20,268 nt of DNA from an uncultured Clostridia bacterium (GCA_946415665.1 CAMKTI010000016.1:1-20268); one strand, 5' to 3'; counted from the first letter of the stretch, positions 1 to 8,407 are shown. Program-made: numbers and translations. Notes: generated by a model not told the origin, from the letters alone.

Positions 1-1
1 G

Positions 2-1024
2 GTAATTTATCAGTTGCCAAAATCTATAGCTTCTGCAATTATGTTTTTATTTGGAGTTGGATTGCTTTTTGCAGCAGGGTCTGTGCCATTTCTTTTGGGA
101 ATTGGATTTTTAATTTCATCCAGCGCTGCTTTTGCAAATTCGATTCTATGTATGAAGCCAACTAAAACGAGGACTTGGTTGGCCAAAATTTTTAAAAATT
201 GCGCATGGATAATTGACGGAGCTTTGTTGATTACATTGGGGGCGGTGTTTTGCGCCGGACCTTTAGCGATCGCTTTCATAACTTTGGGAAGTTTGGGTAT
301 TTTAATGGGATGTTTTAATGCTTTTGTCGGGACATTAAACAGTATGTGGGATACTCAGAAAGAACTGATGCCTTGCGAAGATGCTGCTGAAAGTGTAGAT
401 AATGGCGGCGTAGGTAAAATTTACAGTATAAAATCAGAGATTTTGTCGCACAAAATATTTAATCTCGTGGTATTTTCTGTTGCGTGTGCGGTAGGAGTTT
501 TTTTAGCTTTGAATCCGGCTATTTTACCAATTGCGTTACCGTTTTTGCCGGCGGTTGGAATTGGAATTGCTGCTTTGTCTGGATTGGGGCTTATCAAATC
601 GGCATTGCGTTTATTTTATGATGATAACAGTTGGCAGACTGGATGTTATCATGTCGCAAAATATATTAAAGCCGGCATGTTTGTTTTAGGCGGGCTCGGA
701 TTGATTGTATTGCCGTTTTTGCCGATTGCTGCGGCTTTAGCAAGTGTAATTGGAATGCCGACTTTGGTGATTAATATTTTTTCATTTTTAGTAGGTCTTT
801 TTTCTGCCATTAAAGGTTGTATGTCGTCTACACGTATGTCTTCAAATGTTAAATTTTTATTATCTTACCAGGCGATGGAAAAAGCATATGATACCGACTT
901 ACCAGAAAGACCAATAGATATTGAAAATTGGAAAAATCAGGTGCACTCTCAGTCACCATTAGAACCAAAGTTAAAACCGGGTGATATTAGTACTAACAAT
1001 GTTGATAATTTCTTCGAAAACTAA
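2..1024 (+). CDS. Multi-helix membrane protein with four two-helix units, 5'-partial
   Basis: The frame is open to the left edge (codons GTA ATT TAT CAG precede a TTG at 14) and no ribosome binding site is visible, so the true start is probably outside the window. From the TTG there are 336 residues. The chain is almost all hydrophobic hairpins rich in Gly, Ala and Pro, at about residues 5-46, 59-108, 146-201 and 213-268. Each has two helices around a Pro/Gly turn and ends in a short charged or polar stretch. A soluble, Pro-rich tail of about 65 residues follows. The protein at 13441-14745 has the same plan, so they look like paralogues. The plan vaguely recalls HdeD/DUF308-type repeat membrane proteins, but I see no diagnostic motif and assign no function. 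The gene looks more GC-rich than its neighbours, partly because Gly and Ala codons are common. Confidence 0.8.
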   Translation, partial: VIYQLPKSIASAIMFLFGVGLLFAAGSVPFLLGIGFLISSSAAFANSILCMKPTKTRTWLAKIFKNCAWIIDGALLITLGAVFCAGPLAIAFITLGSLGILMGCFNAFVGTLNSMWDTQKELMPCEDAAESVDNGGVGKIYSIKSEILSHKIFNLVVFSVACAVGVFLALNPAILPIALPFLPAVGIGIAALSGLGLIKSALRLFYDDNSWQTGCYHVAKYIKAGMFVLGGLGLIVLPFLPIAAALASVIGMPTLVINIFSFLVGLFSAIKGCMSSTRMSSNVKFLLSYQAMEKAYDTDLPERPIDIENWKNQVHSQSPLEPKLKPGDISTNNVDNFFEN

Positions 1025-1113
1025 AATTAAATATAAAAAACGCTCAAGATTAGAAAAGCATTTTTTGTTAAATTTTGCCTAATTAAATCGGGTTAATTTA
1101 AGTTAAAAAAATA

Positions 1114-1145
1114 AACGAACTCTGTTTTAAGAGCTCGTTTTTTTA
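1114..1145. terminator. Bidirectional intrinsic terminator
   Basis: A hairpin pairs AACGA-A-CTCT (1114-1123) with AGAG-C-TCGTT (1130-1139), with one A/C mismatch and a six-base loop. A T run follows on the plus strand (1138-1145), and the minus strand also has a T-rich tail (1104-1113 region). It lies between the convergent genes ending at 1024 (+) and 1188 (-), so it can serve both. Confidence 0.85.
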
Positions 1146-1187
1146 TCTGCATTTAAACTTTATTTTACTTGATTTGTAAGTTTTATT

Positions 1188-2591
1188 TTACTTATTTTTT
1201 TTATTCCAATCAAAATAAATTTTTGTTTCGTCGACGACTAATTTTTTTAACAAAAATATGCTTATTAAATTAATTAATGTCATCAAACCAACAGTTAGAT
1301 CATTTAATTCCCACGCAATTTTTGCATTTATCGTCGCGCCCAAAATAATCATAACTAAAAAAAATAATTTATACACCCAAACAAATTTATTTTTAAAAAT
1401 AAACTCATATGATTTTAAACCGTAATAAAAACAACCAATAATAGTTGACAGCGCGAACAAAACTATAGAAATCATAATAAACAAATCCGCTTTATCTTCA
1501 CCCAATTTTTTTGCGAAAGACTTAGCGACCAAAATAATTCCTGTCGGTAAATTATTTTTTGTGATTTTATCAGCGTCTAAGTTTAATAAATAAATATTTT
1601 TATCATAAATTCCGCTCGTGAGAATTACTAATGCTGTCGAAGTACAAATTATAAATAACGAAACAAAAACTTCTATGATTCCGTACAATCCTTGCTCAAC
1701 AGGATTTTTTAAATTCGAAGAAGCTTGTGCAATCGGAGAAGTTCCCATTCCCGCTTCACTAGAATGAATTCCGCGCGCAATTCCATATCTTAAAGCCAAA
1801 AAAATTCCATAAATTGCCCCGCCATAAATACTTTTTGTTTTAAACGCCTCGCTAAAAATATTTATTAACGCGCCCGGGATTAATTTATAATTCATGACCA
1901 AAATAAACAACGATCCAAAAAAATACAAAACACACATGAACGGCACAAGTTTTTCAGTTACTTTTCCGATGCTTTGCATGCCATTAAATATCACCAAAAA
2001 AATAATTATCGCGAATATAAATCCCGAAAAAATTTTTTTCAGCCCAATATATTCATTTATTATTCCGGCGATCGAATTTGATTGCACGATATTTACGCCA
2101 CAGACAACATATAAAATCATAAAAATCGCAAAAACATAGGCCCAGATTTTATTTTTTAATCCGTTTTCTATGTAATACATGGGTCCGCCACACCATTCAC
2201 CATTTTTATTCTTCTCACGAAACTTTAATGCCAAAACTATTTCCGAATATTTTATTACCATTCCTAAAATTGCAACAATCCAAATCCAAAAAATACTTCC
2301 TGGTCCACCATTTACAATCGAAACTGCAACGCCGACAATATTTCCTGCACCAACTGTACTTGCTAAAGAAGTTGATAATGCTTGAAGTGGTGTAAATTCG
2401 CCTTTAATATTTTTTTTGCTTTTATTATCCATACCCAATCCAAAAGTTTTTTTTAATATAAAACCAAATTTTCTCACATGAAAAAAATTTGTTTTGAAGC
2501 AAAAATAAAGACCTAAAAAAAATAATAAAAAATAAATCGGTTGCCAGATTATATTATTTATGCTGGCTATAAAATTGCTCAAATCAAACAT
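1188..2591 (-). CDS. Alanine/glycine:cation symporter (AGCS family)
   Basis: This 467-residue inner-membrane transporter is expected to import alanine or glycine with Na+ (or H+). AGCS signatures are visible in order: STVGAGNIVG near residue 78, GGPGSIFW near 95, GGPMYYIENG near 135, and RGIHSSEAGMGTSPIA in the middle, matching the family's RG..S.EAGMG motif. About ten hydrophobic helices run along the chain, and the length is normal for the family. The ATG at 2589-2591 is preceded by a GGGGGA ribosome binding site. A TATAAT hexamer (minus strand of 2620-2625) is a likely -10 box, though no good -35 is seen. The gene is divergent from the glycosyltransferase and ends at the shared terminator at 1114-1145. 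Alanine and glycine cannot be told apart from sequence alone. Confidence 0.93.
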   Translation of the reverse strand: MFDLSNFIASINNIIWQPIYFLLFFLGLYFCFKTNFFHVRKFGFILKKTFGLGMDNKSKKNIKGEFTPLQALSTSLASTVGAGNIVGVAVSIVNGGPGSIFWIWIVAILGMVIKYSEIVLALKFREKNKNGEWCGGPMYYIENGLKNKIWAYVFAIFMILYVVCGVNIVQSNSIAGIINEYIGLKKIFSGFIFAIIIFLVIFNGMQSIGKVTEKLVPFMCVLYFFGSLFILVMNYKLIPGALINIFSEAFKTKSIYGGAIYGIFLALRYGIARGIHSSEAGMGTSPIAQASSNLKNPVEQGLYGIIEVFVSLFIICTSTALVILTSGIYDKNIYLLNLDADKITKNNLPTGIILVAKSFAKKLGEDKADLFIMISIVLFALSTIIGCFYYGLKSYEFIFKNKFVWVYKLFFLVMIILGATINAKIAWELNDLTVGLMTLINLISIFLLKKLVVDETKIYFDWNKKNK

Positions 2592-2659
2592 GAAAAATCC
2601 CCCAAATAATTTTTTTTTGATTATATTACAATTAATAAAAAAGTATGGGAGATTTTTTT

Positions 2660-3634
2660 ATGCAAAATAAATTAAGTTTAATAATTCCATGTTACAATGA
2701 AGAAAAAGTTCTAAATCAATCAGCCAAAATCTTATTGGCGAAAATAAATAATTTAATAGCAAACAAAAAAATTTCTGGCGACAGCAAAATAATTTTTGTT
2801 GACGACGGTTCAAACGATAAAACTTGGGAGATAATACAAAATTTAAACTCGCAAAACAAAATATTTTGGGGGATAAAATTATCGAGAAATTTTGGACATC
2901 AAAACGCTTTGCTTTGCGGATTAATGACTGCGAAAAATTCTTTTGACATAACAATTTCGCTCGATGCAGATTTGCAAGACGATATAAATTTAATAGATCA
3001 AATGCTCGAAAAATATTTTTTGGGAAATCAAATAGTTTACGGCGTGCATGATAAACGTGATTCAGATTCGTTTTTTAAAAAATTTACGGCTCAAGCTTTT
3101 TATAAATTACTTAAATTTTTGGGCGCAGATATAATTTTCAATCATGCTGATTTTAGATTAATGTCAAAAAAAGTTTTGGATGAGTATCAAAAATTTCCCG
3201 AAGTAAATTTATTTTTACGCGGAACAGTCAAAATGCTTGGATTTCAGTCTTGTATTTTAAAATATGAGCGAAAAAAAAGACTTGCCGGCGCAAGCAAATA
3301 TAATTTAAAAAAAATGATAGCATTGGCGCTCGATGGAATAACTTCGACGTCAATAAAACCAGTCAGATTAATAACCGCATTTGGATTTTTTATTTCGTTT
3401 ATAAGCTTTTTAACTTTTTTTGTGTATCCGTTTTTGCTCATAAAAATACATTATGATCCTTGTGAAGATTCTGTTTTTACACCATGCTATAGTCTTATAT
3501 TTCTTTATAATCCCGCCTTTTTTTTTCTAGGCTTGCTTTTTATTGCACTTGGAATAGTGGGAGAATACGTAGCGAAAACATATCTTGAAACAAAAAAAAG
3601 ACCAAAATTCATAATCGAAGATTTTTTGCAATAA
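2660..3634 (+). CDS. Family 2 glycosyltransferase, polyprenol-phosphate sugar transferase type (GtrB/DPM1-like)
   Basis: This enzyme probably moves a hexose from a nucleotide sugar to a polyprenyl phosphate at the cytoplasmic membrane, supplying envelope glycosylation. The 324 residues start with a GT-A domain: LSLIIPCYNEE (residues 5-15), FVDDGSNDKT (46-55), LSRNFGHQNAL (74-84) and the DxD-type metal site LDADLQDD (101-108). The family segment RLAGASKYNLKKM follows near 207, then two C-terminal helices (about 235-262 and 282-305) and the usual end GEYVAKTYLETKKRPKFI. The ATG at 2660 is chosen because a GGGAG box lies 8 nt before it; the in-frame ATG at 2645 has no such site. The loop between the two helices is longer than in typical GtrB and holds two Cys. 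The sugar and final acceptor are unknown, and no GtrA flippase or GtrC partner is adjacent. Confidence 0.9.
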   Translation: MQNKLSLIIPCYNEEKVLNQSAKILLAKINNLIANKKISGDSKIIFVDDGSNDKTWEIIQNLNSQNKIFWGIKLSRNFGHQNALLCGLMTAKNSFDITISLDADLQDDINLIDQMLEKYFLGNQIVYGVHDKRDSDSFFKKFTAQAFYKLLKFLGADIIFNHADFRLMSKKVLDEYQKFPEVNLFLRGTVKMLGFQSCILKYERKKRLAGASKYNLKKMIALALDGITSTSIKPVRLITAFGFFISFISFLTFFVYPFLLIKIHYDPCEDSVFTPCYSLIFLYNPAFFFLGLLFIALGIVGEYVAKTYLETKKRPKFIIEDFLQ

Positions 3635-3818
3635 AAAAAAGACCGGAATAACGTTCCCAATTTTGATCCCCGGTTCTCACCAGGTGGGTATCTGCAGTAA
3701 AAAAATTCATCTTCCTCTTTGTCATATTAAATAAGGCTTGATGCTATTTTTACAATTTAAGATTCCCGTTTCATTCTTGTAGGTTCAAAATAAGGGTTCT
3801 CGTTTATTCCAGTCTATA
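3635..3818 (-). ncRNA. ssrS: 6S-like regulatory RNA
   Basis: On the minus strand about 183 nt fold into one long rod. The closing stem pairs GACTGGAATA (start near 3814) with TATTCCGGTC (ending at 3641). A large internal bubble follows, with CCTACAAGAATG on the 5' side. The 3' side of the bubble carries a small hairpin, CCTGGT-GAGA-ACCGGG. Then comes a long terminal stem: GGGAATCT with AGATACCC, and GTAAAAA with TTTTTAC. The closing stem runs into a T tract (minus strand of 3640-3633), an intrinsic terminator that overlaps the stop of the convergent glycosyltransferase. Closing stem, central bubble with a 3' mini-hairpin, and terminal stem is the architecture of 6S RNA, which mimics an open promoter and binds sigma-A RNA polymerase. 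A -10-like TATACAAT lies at 3831-3824. No SRP, tmRNA or RNase P signature is seen. The identity rests on fold, size and short motifs, not on an alignment. Confidence 0.72.
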
Positions 3819-3868
3819 TTTTCATTGTATACAAACTTATGCCAAATAAAATCGTACAGCCAAAAATC

Positions 3869-3909
3869 AAAAAAAACCCTGAAAACCAGTTGCAATTTTT
3901 TCTTTTCAG
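3869..3909 (-). terminator. Terminator-like hairpin upstream of the 6S-like RNA
   Basis: Read on the minus strand, CTGAAAA (3909-3903) pairs with TTTTCAG (3885-3879) across a 17-nt loop, followed by GG and eight T (3876-3869). The stem is AT-rich, so it may only partly terminate. It lies just after the start expected from the promoter at 3920-3948 and before the 6S-like RNA. Confidence 0.45.
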
Positions 3910-3919
3910 CACGTGATTT

Positions 3920-3948
3920 ATTAGAACACGAAAAAAAGTCTTTGTCAA
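3920..3948 (-). promoter_or_regulatory. Near-consensus sigma-A promoter upstream of the 6S-like RNA
   Basis: On the minus strand TTGACA (3948-3943), a 17-bp spacer and TCTAAT (3925-3920) predict a start near 3913. That is about 100 nt before the 5' end of the predicted 6S-like RNA. It may be a distal promoter for that RNA or drive a short separate transcript that stops at the 3869-3909 hairpin. The rest of the gap, 3949-4218, holds the leader of the next plus-strand gene. Only weak promoter-like elements are seen there (for example TATAAA near 4099). Confidence 0.6.
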
Positions 3949-4218
3949 TCATTAAAAATTTTTTTCTGTCATTTTTATTTTATACATCTCAGACATAAAT
4001 AATGTATGCAAAAAAAATATATAGGGTTTACAAAACTTATTATGGTAAAAGTATTTCTCTAATAAACTTTATTTTTTCGATAATATTCGTCACAGAAGTA
4101 TAAAAATGGATTTGATTTGTAACGAAATTGTTATTGTTTTTTTTTTATATTCGTGTAAAACTAAACCGGTGGTAGAAGCTCGTTTCAAGCACAAAAAAAT
4201 GTTTAGGAGGAAAAAAAT

Positions 4219-5118
4219 ATGAAAAGAGCTAAAGTTTTTATGTCTGTAGTTGTTGCATCATCGCTAATTTTTGGATTGAGTTCACATTTGTTTGCTGAGA
4301 GCGAAAGTCTTAGTACGAATTCCCAATTGATTAGCCAGCAAGAAAATAGCAGAGATCAAGATTCTTCAGACGAAATTGAGAAGGTTAAAACTTTAAACAT
4401 CAGATTTAGAGAATATATTGACCAAAACGGTCGATTTTTTGGATCGTATCCATATATTAAAGAAATTGAGAATTTGTCCAATAAAATTTATAGTGATGTC
4501 GATTCGGCTATTAATGATTTAGATTTGAATGACAACGACGATATAATTAGCCCGGTTGTAAAATCTAAAATCGACCAGGATGATAATTTTGTAAAAATTG
4601 ATATTTCGGTTGAATTTGAAGATAATAAAACCAGTTTTGTTTATTATGTAGATAGAGTGTTAATGCAAGAAATTTCTCAGACTGAATATGACAAAAAACA
4701 AAAAGAAATCGATGAGAAAAAAGCTGAGGAAGAAAAAAATCAAACTGAAGCTAAATTGGATGAGATTGTCATGGTTCCATTGCGTGTAAATGCAGAAAGT
4801 TTGGGCTGGAATGTCGAGTGGAGAAAAAAAACTGATAGCATTCCAGCACGTGCAATTTTGACAAAAGGACAGACAAAAATTGCTGTGTTTTATAACTCAA
4901 CGCTTGCGTATGACTTAGTGATTACAAAAGATGTTAGTGTAAATGATATTACGACTGGAAATTTAGAGCGCAGTGCTGAATTGATTGACGATGGTATTTT
5001 GTATGTTCCATCGAGCTTCGTTGAAAAGTATTTAAAATCCGAAGAAACAACAGATGGTACAAAAAACGCTACAAGTGATAAAAAAGATGATGCAGCGAAT
5101 ATTGAAAACAAAAATTAA
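4219..5118 (+). CDS. Secreted protein with copper-amine-oxidase N-terminal-like (stalk) domain
   Basis: This 299-residue protein starts with a Sec signal peptide: MKRAK, a hydrophobic core at residues 7-22, and a likely cut after LFA near residue 26. A polar region follows, including acidic segments at about 95-125. A Lys/Glu-rich stretch that looks like coiled coil covers about 155-180. Residues 183-272 match the stalk-like Cu_amine_oxidN1 pattern: MVPLRVNAESLGWNVEW, then strands with KTKIAVFYNST-like spacing, and a closing LYVPSSFVEKYL. In other Firmicutes this domain occurs on exported, often wall-associated proteins and does not itself bind copper. The tail is Asp/Lys/Asn-rich. The ATG follows AGGAGG at a spacing of 8 nt. 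A terminator follows at 5161, so the gene is probably monocistronic. The substrate or partner is unknown. Confidence 0.85.
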   Translation: MKRAKVFMSVVVASSLIFGLSSHLFAESESLSTNSQLISQQENSRDQDSSDEIEKVKTLNIRFREYIDQNGRFFGSYPYIKEIENLSNKIYSDVDSAINDLDLNDNDDIISPVVKSKIDQDDNFVKIDISVEFEDNKTSFVYYVDRVLMQEISQTEYDKKQKEIDEKKAEEEKNQTEAKLDEIVMVPLRVNAESLGWNVEWRKKTDSIPARAILTKGQTKIAVFYNSTLAYDLVITKDVSVNDITTGNLERSAELIDDGILYVPSSFVEKYLKSEETTDGTKNATSDKKDDAANIENKN

Positions 5119-5160
5119 TAGCCTGCTGTATGATAAAATTCTGATTTAAGTATAAAAAAC

Positions 5161-5194
5161 CGCCCGGTGATTTATTTCGTCGGGTGATTTTTTT
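5161..5194 (+). terminator. Intrinsic terminator
   Basis: CGCCCG (5161-5166) pairs with CGGGTG (5181-5186), including one G-U pair, across a 14-nt loop. A tract of seven T (5188-5194) follows. It terminates the stalk-domain gene. Confidence 0.75.
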
Positions 5195-5239
5195 GCTAAA
5201 ATAACCAAAATATCGTTTAAAAAACAAAAATATTTTAGC
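5195..5239. repeat. Perfect 9-bp inverted repeat
   Basis: GCTAAAATA (5195-5203) is inverted as TATTTTAGC (5231-5239) with a 27-bp gap. There is no T tract after it. It sits between a terminator and the promoter at 5327 and could be a binding site or chance in AT-rich DNA. Confidence 0.35.
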
Positions 5240-5326
5240 TGCTCAACCTGACAGAGACAATTTATTTGGTTTTTGTTTAGATTATCGCGAAATAGCAAGA
5301 AAATATATTTATATTTAAAAAAAACA

Positions 5327-5355
5327 TTGACAGGAAAAAATTTACCTTTTAAAAT
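5327..5355 (+). promoter_or_regulatory. Sigma-A promoter
   Basis: TTGACA (5327-5332), a 17-bp spacer and TAAAAT (5350-5355) lie upstream of the GTG start at 5401. The leader would be about 38 nt. Confidence 0.8.
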
Positions 5356-5400
5356 ACATATTGGTTTAAAAAAATAAAAATACTAAGGGATTGGTGTTTT

Positions 5401-6612
5401 GTGGGAAGGAAAAATTTTTTTTATTTGGTGTGTGTTTTATTTTTTATTTTGGGTTTGTTTTCAAAAAAAAATATTTTTGCCGATGAAAAAATAAAAATAA
5501 AGGTTGGTGACAAATTTTTTTCGGTAATTGAAAAAAACGACAAGATTTTTGTTCCAACAGAAGATTTATTTAAAGAATTAGGGTTTGCTTGTATGAATAT
5601 AAATATTGATAAAGATGCAACGGATAAAAATACTGCCCATAAAATTTTTGGCGACGATGTAAAACATATTTGTCGAATCATAAAATCGGAAATAGAAATG
5701 CAAATATATGCTTTAAAAAATGGGACCAGACTTGAAGTTCAAAAAGGGCCTGAGCAATTTTATGAAAAACAAACTGATATAGATTGCATTTTTGCTGATA
5801 AAAAAATATTTGTTCCGTTACAAATTTTGCAGGATGATCAAGTTTTATCAAGGCTTGATTTGGATTTCTTATTTGAAAATCATTTGTTAGTGATAAATGA
5901 AAAAACGCCAGGGAATTTTAAAATAGATTACAAAAGTTTTGAAAATAGTGTTTCAACAGAGTCAAATGGCATGACAAGAAAAATTAATTGTTTTTGGCCG
6001 AAAATAAATTTTAATGGAGATAATAACGAGAAAATAAATAAATTTTTGGATGGAGAAGTTGATAAATTTATTGATGAATCAAAAGAATTTGACAAAGATA
6101 TAGTTTATGACAACATGTTTCCATTTAATTTTCGGTATTCGACACTGACTTCAGAAGTGATTTTTAATAAAAATAATTTGTGTTGTGTAACTTTTGATTG
6201 TGTGCATGAAGTAATAAATTCAAATCATATTCCTGCTCGTGAAAAATACGTTAAGTTTATAAAAAAATTTTATGTTTTTGATCTACAAACACAAAAGCAA
6301 TTAAATTTAGATGATATTTTAGTAAATAATTATAAAAATAAAGTTGCTGATATGATAATAGAAAAATGGAAAAGTTGTTTTAAGTGGCGATACTGTCTCG
6401 GAGAAGAAAAATTAAAAAAATATGTAGAAGATAATATTGATGAATTGAAATTTTATTTGGCAGGAAATTCATTGTTTGTTTATATTGGCGAAAAAATAGA
6501 TTATTTTGATTATCATGATGAAGAACATGCATTGGCTAATGCTTTTCATTTTGGAAAAGATGTTGAAATAAAATATGATACTAATAAAGATTTATTTAAA
6601 ATTGATTTATAA
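5401..6612 (+). CDS. Secreted stalk/DUF3298-like protein, divergent copy
   Basis: The 403-residue protein has an N-terminal signal segment (hydrophobic core at residues 5-20, likely cut near FA-D, 27-28). A stalk-like region follows (KIKVGDKFF...KIFVPTEDLFKELGF, about 31-62), with a second strand pair closing at KIFVPLQIL (135-143). The C-terminal half, from about 195, resembles DUF3298/RsiV-type extracellular domains: FYVFDLQTQKQLNLDDIL at 290-307. It is a paralogue of 14961-16043; both share KKNIFA/EKNIFA near the signal cleavage site and the ending KYD-NKDLFKI-L. The G-H-P and Y-A-x-G signatures that are intact in the paralogue are degraded here (NSNHIPAR near 273; a run of D, H and E near 370). 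The GTG start is used with AAGGGA 10 nt upstream. A consensus promoter and a terminator frame it as a single gene. Function unknown. Confidence 0.85.
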   Translation: MGRKNFFYLVCVLFFILGLFSKKNIFADEKIKIKVGDKFFSVIEKNDKIFVPTEDLFKELGFACMNINIDKDATDKNTAHKIFGDDVKHICRIIKSEIEMQIYALKNGTRLEVQKGPEQFYEKQTDIDCIFADKKIFVPLQILQDDQVLSRLDLDFLFENHLLVINEKTPGNFKIDYKSFENSVSTESNGMTRKINCFWPKINFNGDNNEKINKFLDGEVDKFIDESKEFDKDIVYDNMFPFNFRYSTLTSEVIFNKNNLCCVTFDCVHEVINSNHIPAREKYVKFIKKFYVFDLQTQKQLNLDDILVNNYKNKVADMIIEKWKSCFKWRYCLGEEKLKKYVEDNIDELKFYLAGNSLFVYIGEKIDYFDYHDEEHALANAFHFGKDVEIKYDTNKDLFKIDL

Positions 6613-6646
6613 AAGATATAAAATATAGAAATGTGTGGATAGAAAA

Positions 6647-6685
6647 AAATTTGGGCTGTGCAATTGCAAACCCAAATTTTTTTTT
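6647..6685 (+). terminator. Intrinsic terminator
   Basis: AAATTTGGG (6647-6655) pairs perfectly with CCCAAATTT (6671-6679) and runs on into a T tract to 6685. It ends the 5401 gene. Confidence 0.85.
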
Positions 6686-6729
6686 GTGTAAAAAAATTTT
6701 ATTCAATGTTAGTAATTATTTTTTTTAAA

Positions 6730-6758
6730 TTGACATATTATTTTCGATTTGTTATAAT
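6730..6758 (+). promoter_or_regulatory. Perfect consensus sigma-A promoter
   Basis: TTGACA (6730-6735), a 17-bp spacer and TATAAT (6753-6758) match the full consensus. It predicts a start near 6765 and a leader of about 54 nt for the gene at 6819. This is the strongest promoter seen in the window. Confidence 0.88.
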
Positions 6759-6818
6759 AAAAATGTGCAGTTTTGATTTTGTTTGCAGTTTTTCTTACTT
6801 TATGGGAGGGTAAACAAA

Positions 6819-7208
6819 ATGCAAGATAATAAAACAAAAAATTGTAACAATCAACAAAAAACACAGCAAAAGAAAAAAATAATCTCGCTAGCTATCATTA
6901 TCATGATATCGATGTTTCTTTTTGTTTTTGCCACATTTTTAGCATTATTTTTAATGTGTTTTGTGTTTCACGTTTTGCCTGTATATATTTTCCCTATTGT
7001 GTTTATTTCATCAATAATATATGCTACAGGAGCTCTCATTGTCAACAAAAAAAAAATTAAACAGCAACTGTCTGAGTTATTTCTTGACTCAATATCTGAA
7101 CAAAGGTCGATTGGTAAAGACGATTTTTATAACAAAATTTTAAAAAAAACTGAAGAATTAGGCCCTATTTTAACAGAAGATACAACAAATGAAGAAATCC
7201 ATTTATAA
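6819..7208 (+). CDS. Small two-helix membrane protein, unknown
   Basis: The 129-residue protein has a Lys/Gln/Asn-rich cytosolic start (residues 1-20). Two hydrophobic helices follow (about 21-46 and 51-73), then a charged C-terminal domain of about 55 residues ending acidic. The ATG at 6819 is preferred over an upstream TTG at 6783 because GGGAGGG (6804-6810) lies 8 nt before it. It has its own perfect consensus promoter and a strong terminator, so it is a monocistronic and probably well-expressed gene. I recognise no family. Confidence 0.75.
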   Translation: MQDNKTKNCNNQQKTQQKKKIISLAIIIMISMFLFVFATFLALFLMCFVFHVLPVYIFPIVFISSIIYATGALIVNKKKIKQQLSELFLDSISEQRSIGKDDFYNKILKKTEELGPILTEDTTNEEIHL

Positions 7209-7223
7209 AATAATTGGTATCAT

Positions 7224-7267
7224 ATGGACATAAAAAATTTAGTTATTATATTTTATGTCCATTTTTT
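7224..7267 (+). terminator. Intrinsic terminator
   Basis: ATGGACATAAAA (7224-7235) pairs perfectly over 12 bp with TTTTATGTCCAT (7251-7262) and is followed by a T tract. Confidence 0.85.
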
Positions 7268-7350
7268 ATTTTTGTTTTTTTAATCAAAAATAATTGTTAC
7301 GATACGGTTAAGAAATTCTATTTTAATTATAAAAATTGTGAGGTTATTTT

Positions 7351-7929
7351 ATGAAATTAATAGTAGGACTTGGAAATCCCGGACAAAATTATTTGCATAC
7401 GAGACATAATGTTGGATTTGATACAATCGATAAATTTTGTGAAATGCATAATAATCTAACGCTGTCGCCTAGTATAAAATTTAATTCCTTAATAAATACA
7501 GTTTCTTTAAATGGTGAAAAAATAATTATTGCAAAGCCACAAACTTTTATAAATCTAAGCGGAATTGCAATAAAATCTATTATTATATATTACAAAATTG
7601 TTCCGGAAAATATAATTGTTATTCATGATGATTTGGATATTGCGGTAGGAAAAATAAAAATAAAAAACAGCGGAAGCAGCGCCGGACACAACGGCGTTAA
7701 AAATATTATCCAGGAATTAAATTCGCAAAATTTTATCCGTATTAGAATTGGAATTGGAAAAAATAAAATAGATGATGAAATGAATAATTATGTTTTGGAG
7801 AAATTTCCCGATGACGAAAAAATATTAATCGAGCAAGTAATTCAAAAGTCTTGTGAAGCAATAAAAGTTATACTCGAGCAAAATGTATTTTTTGCCATGA
7901 ATAGATTTAATACGAAAAATAATATATAA
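7351..7929 (+). CDS. pth: Peptidyl-tRNA hydrolase
   Basis: The enzyme cleaves the ester bond in peptidyl-tRNA released from stalled ribosomes, recycling tRNA in the cytosol. The 192 residues match the usual length of about 190. Motifs: KLIVGLGNPG (2-11), RHNVGF (18-23) with the catalytic His at 19, KPQTFINLSG (62-71), HDDLD (92-96) with the catalytic-site Asp, GSSAGHNGVKNI (108-119) and RIRIGIG (130-136). All key residues are present. The ATG follows GTGAGG at 7338-7343. A terminator follows at 7976. In many Firmicutes pth is next to mfd or spoVC-region genes, but here it stands alone. Confidence 0.97.
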   Translation: MKLIVGLGNPGQNYLHTRHNVGFDTIDKFCEMHNNLTLSPSIKFNSLINTVSLNGEKIIIAKPQTFINLSGIAIKSIIIYYKIVPENIIVIHDDLDIAVGKIKIKNSGSSAGHNGVKNIIQELNSQNFIRIRIGIGKNKIDDEMNNYVLEKFPDDEKILIEQVIQKSCEAIKVILEQNVFFAMNRFNTKNNI

Positions 7930-7975
7930 ATGGCACATTAGATAGTTTGATACGAAAAAATGTTTTTAATAACAC

Positions 7976-8003
7976 CGTCTAGATTATTTTCTAGACGTAT
8001 TTT
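7976..8003 (+). terminator. Intrinsic terminator
   Basis: CGTCTAGA (7976-7983) pairs perfectly with TCTAGACG (7990-7997) across a 6-nt loop, with a T-rich tail. It ends pth. Confidence 0.8.
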
Positions 8004-8407
8004 ATTATTTTCATTAAAAAAGATTTTCTACAAAAAAAAATCGCAATAAAAATACCCAAAAAACAAAATTGGATAATTTTTTAACACAAAATTTTTATAA
8101 TGATTTGATATGTAAAAATAAAAAGCAACTAAAAATATTTGATAATCAGGTTATACATAAATTTTTTTTGATGTACGATTGATACACAGCACAATTTTCA
8201 CAGTATACCTTAAAATATTTTTTTTAATTTATATGAATGTTATCTGAAGAGTCATTGTCTTTAATGTTAACGTTCATTTAATTTTCTCATATATAATTTT
8301 GATTAAATTAAAAAATTTAACTTAAAAACAAAAAAGCAAAAACAATCAACATGTTTTCACTTCTTTTATAATTTAAATCGAACGCTATTTTTGATCCCAA
8401 TTTATAT
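8004..8407. other. AT-rich gap without a recognised gene
   Basis: About 400 bp separate the pth terminator from the convergent gene ending at 8408. I see no ORF with a ribosome binding site, no tRNA and no convincing hairpin with a T tract. The sequence is mainly A and T tracts. Confidence 0.6.

Noticed and set aside
3641..3818. 6S-like fold considered as a plus-strand RNA, T-box or SRP RNA
   Set aside because: The T tract follows the closing stem only on the minus strand. There is no T-box AGGGTGG segment and no SRP GGAAG loop.
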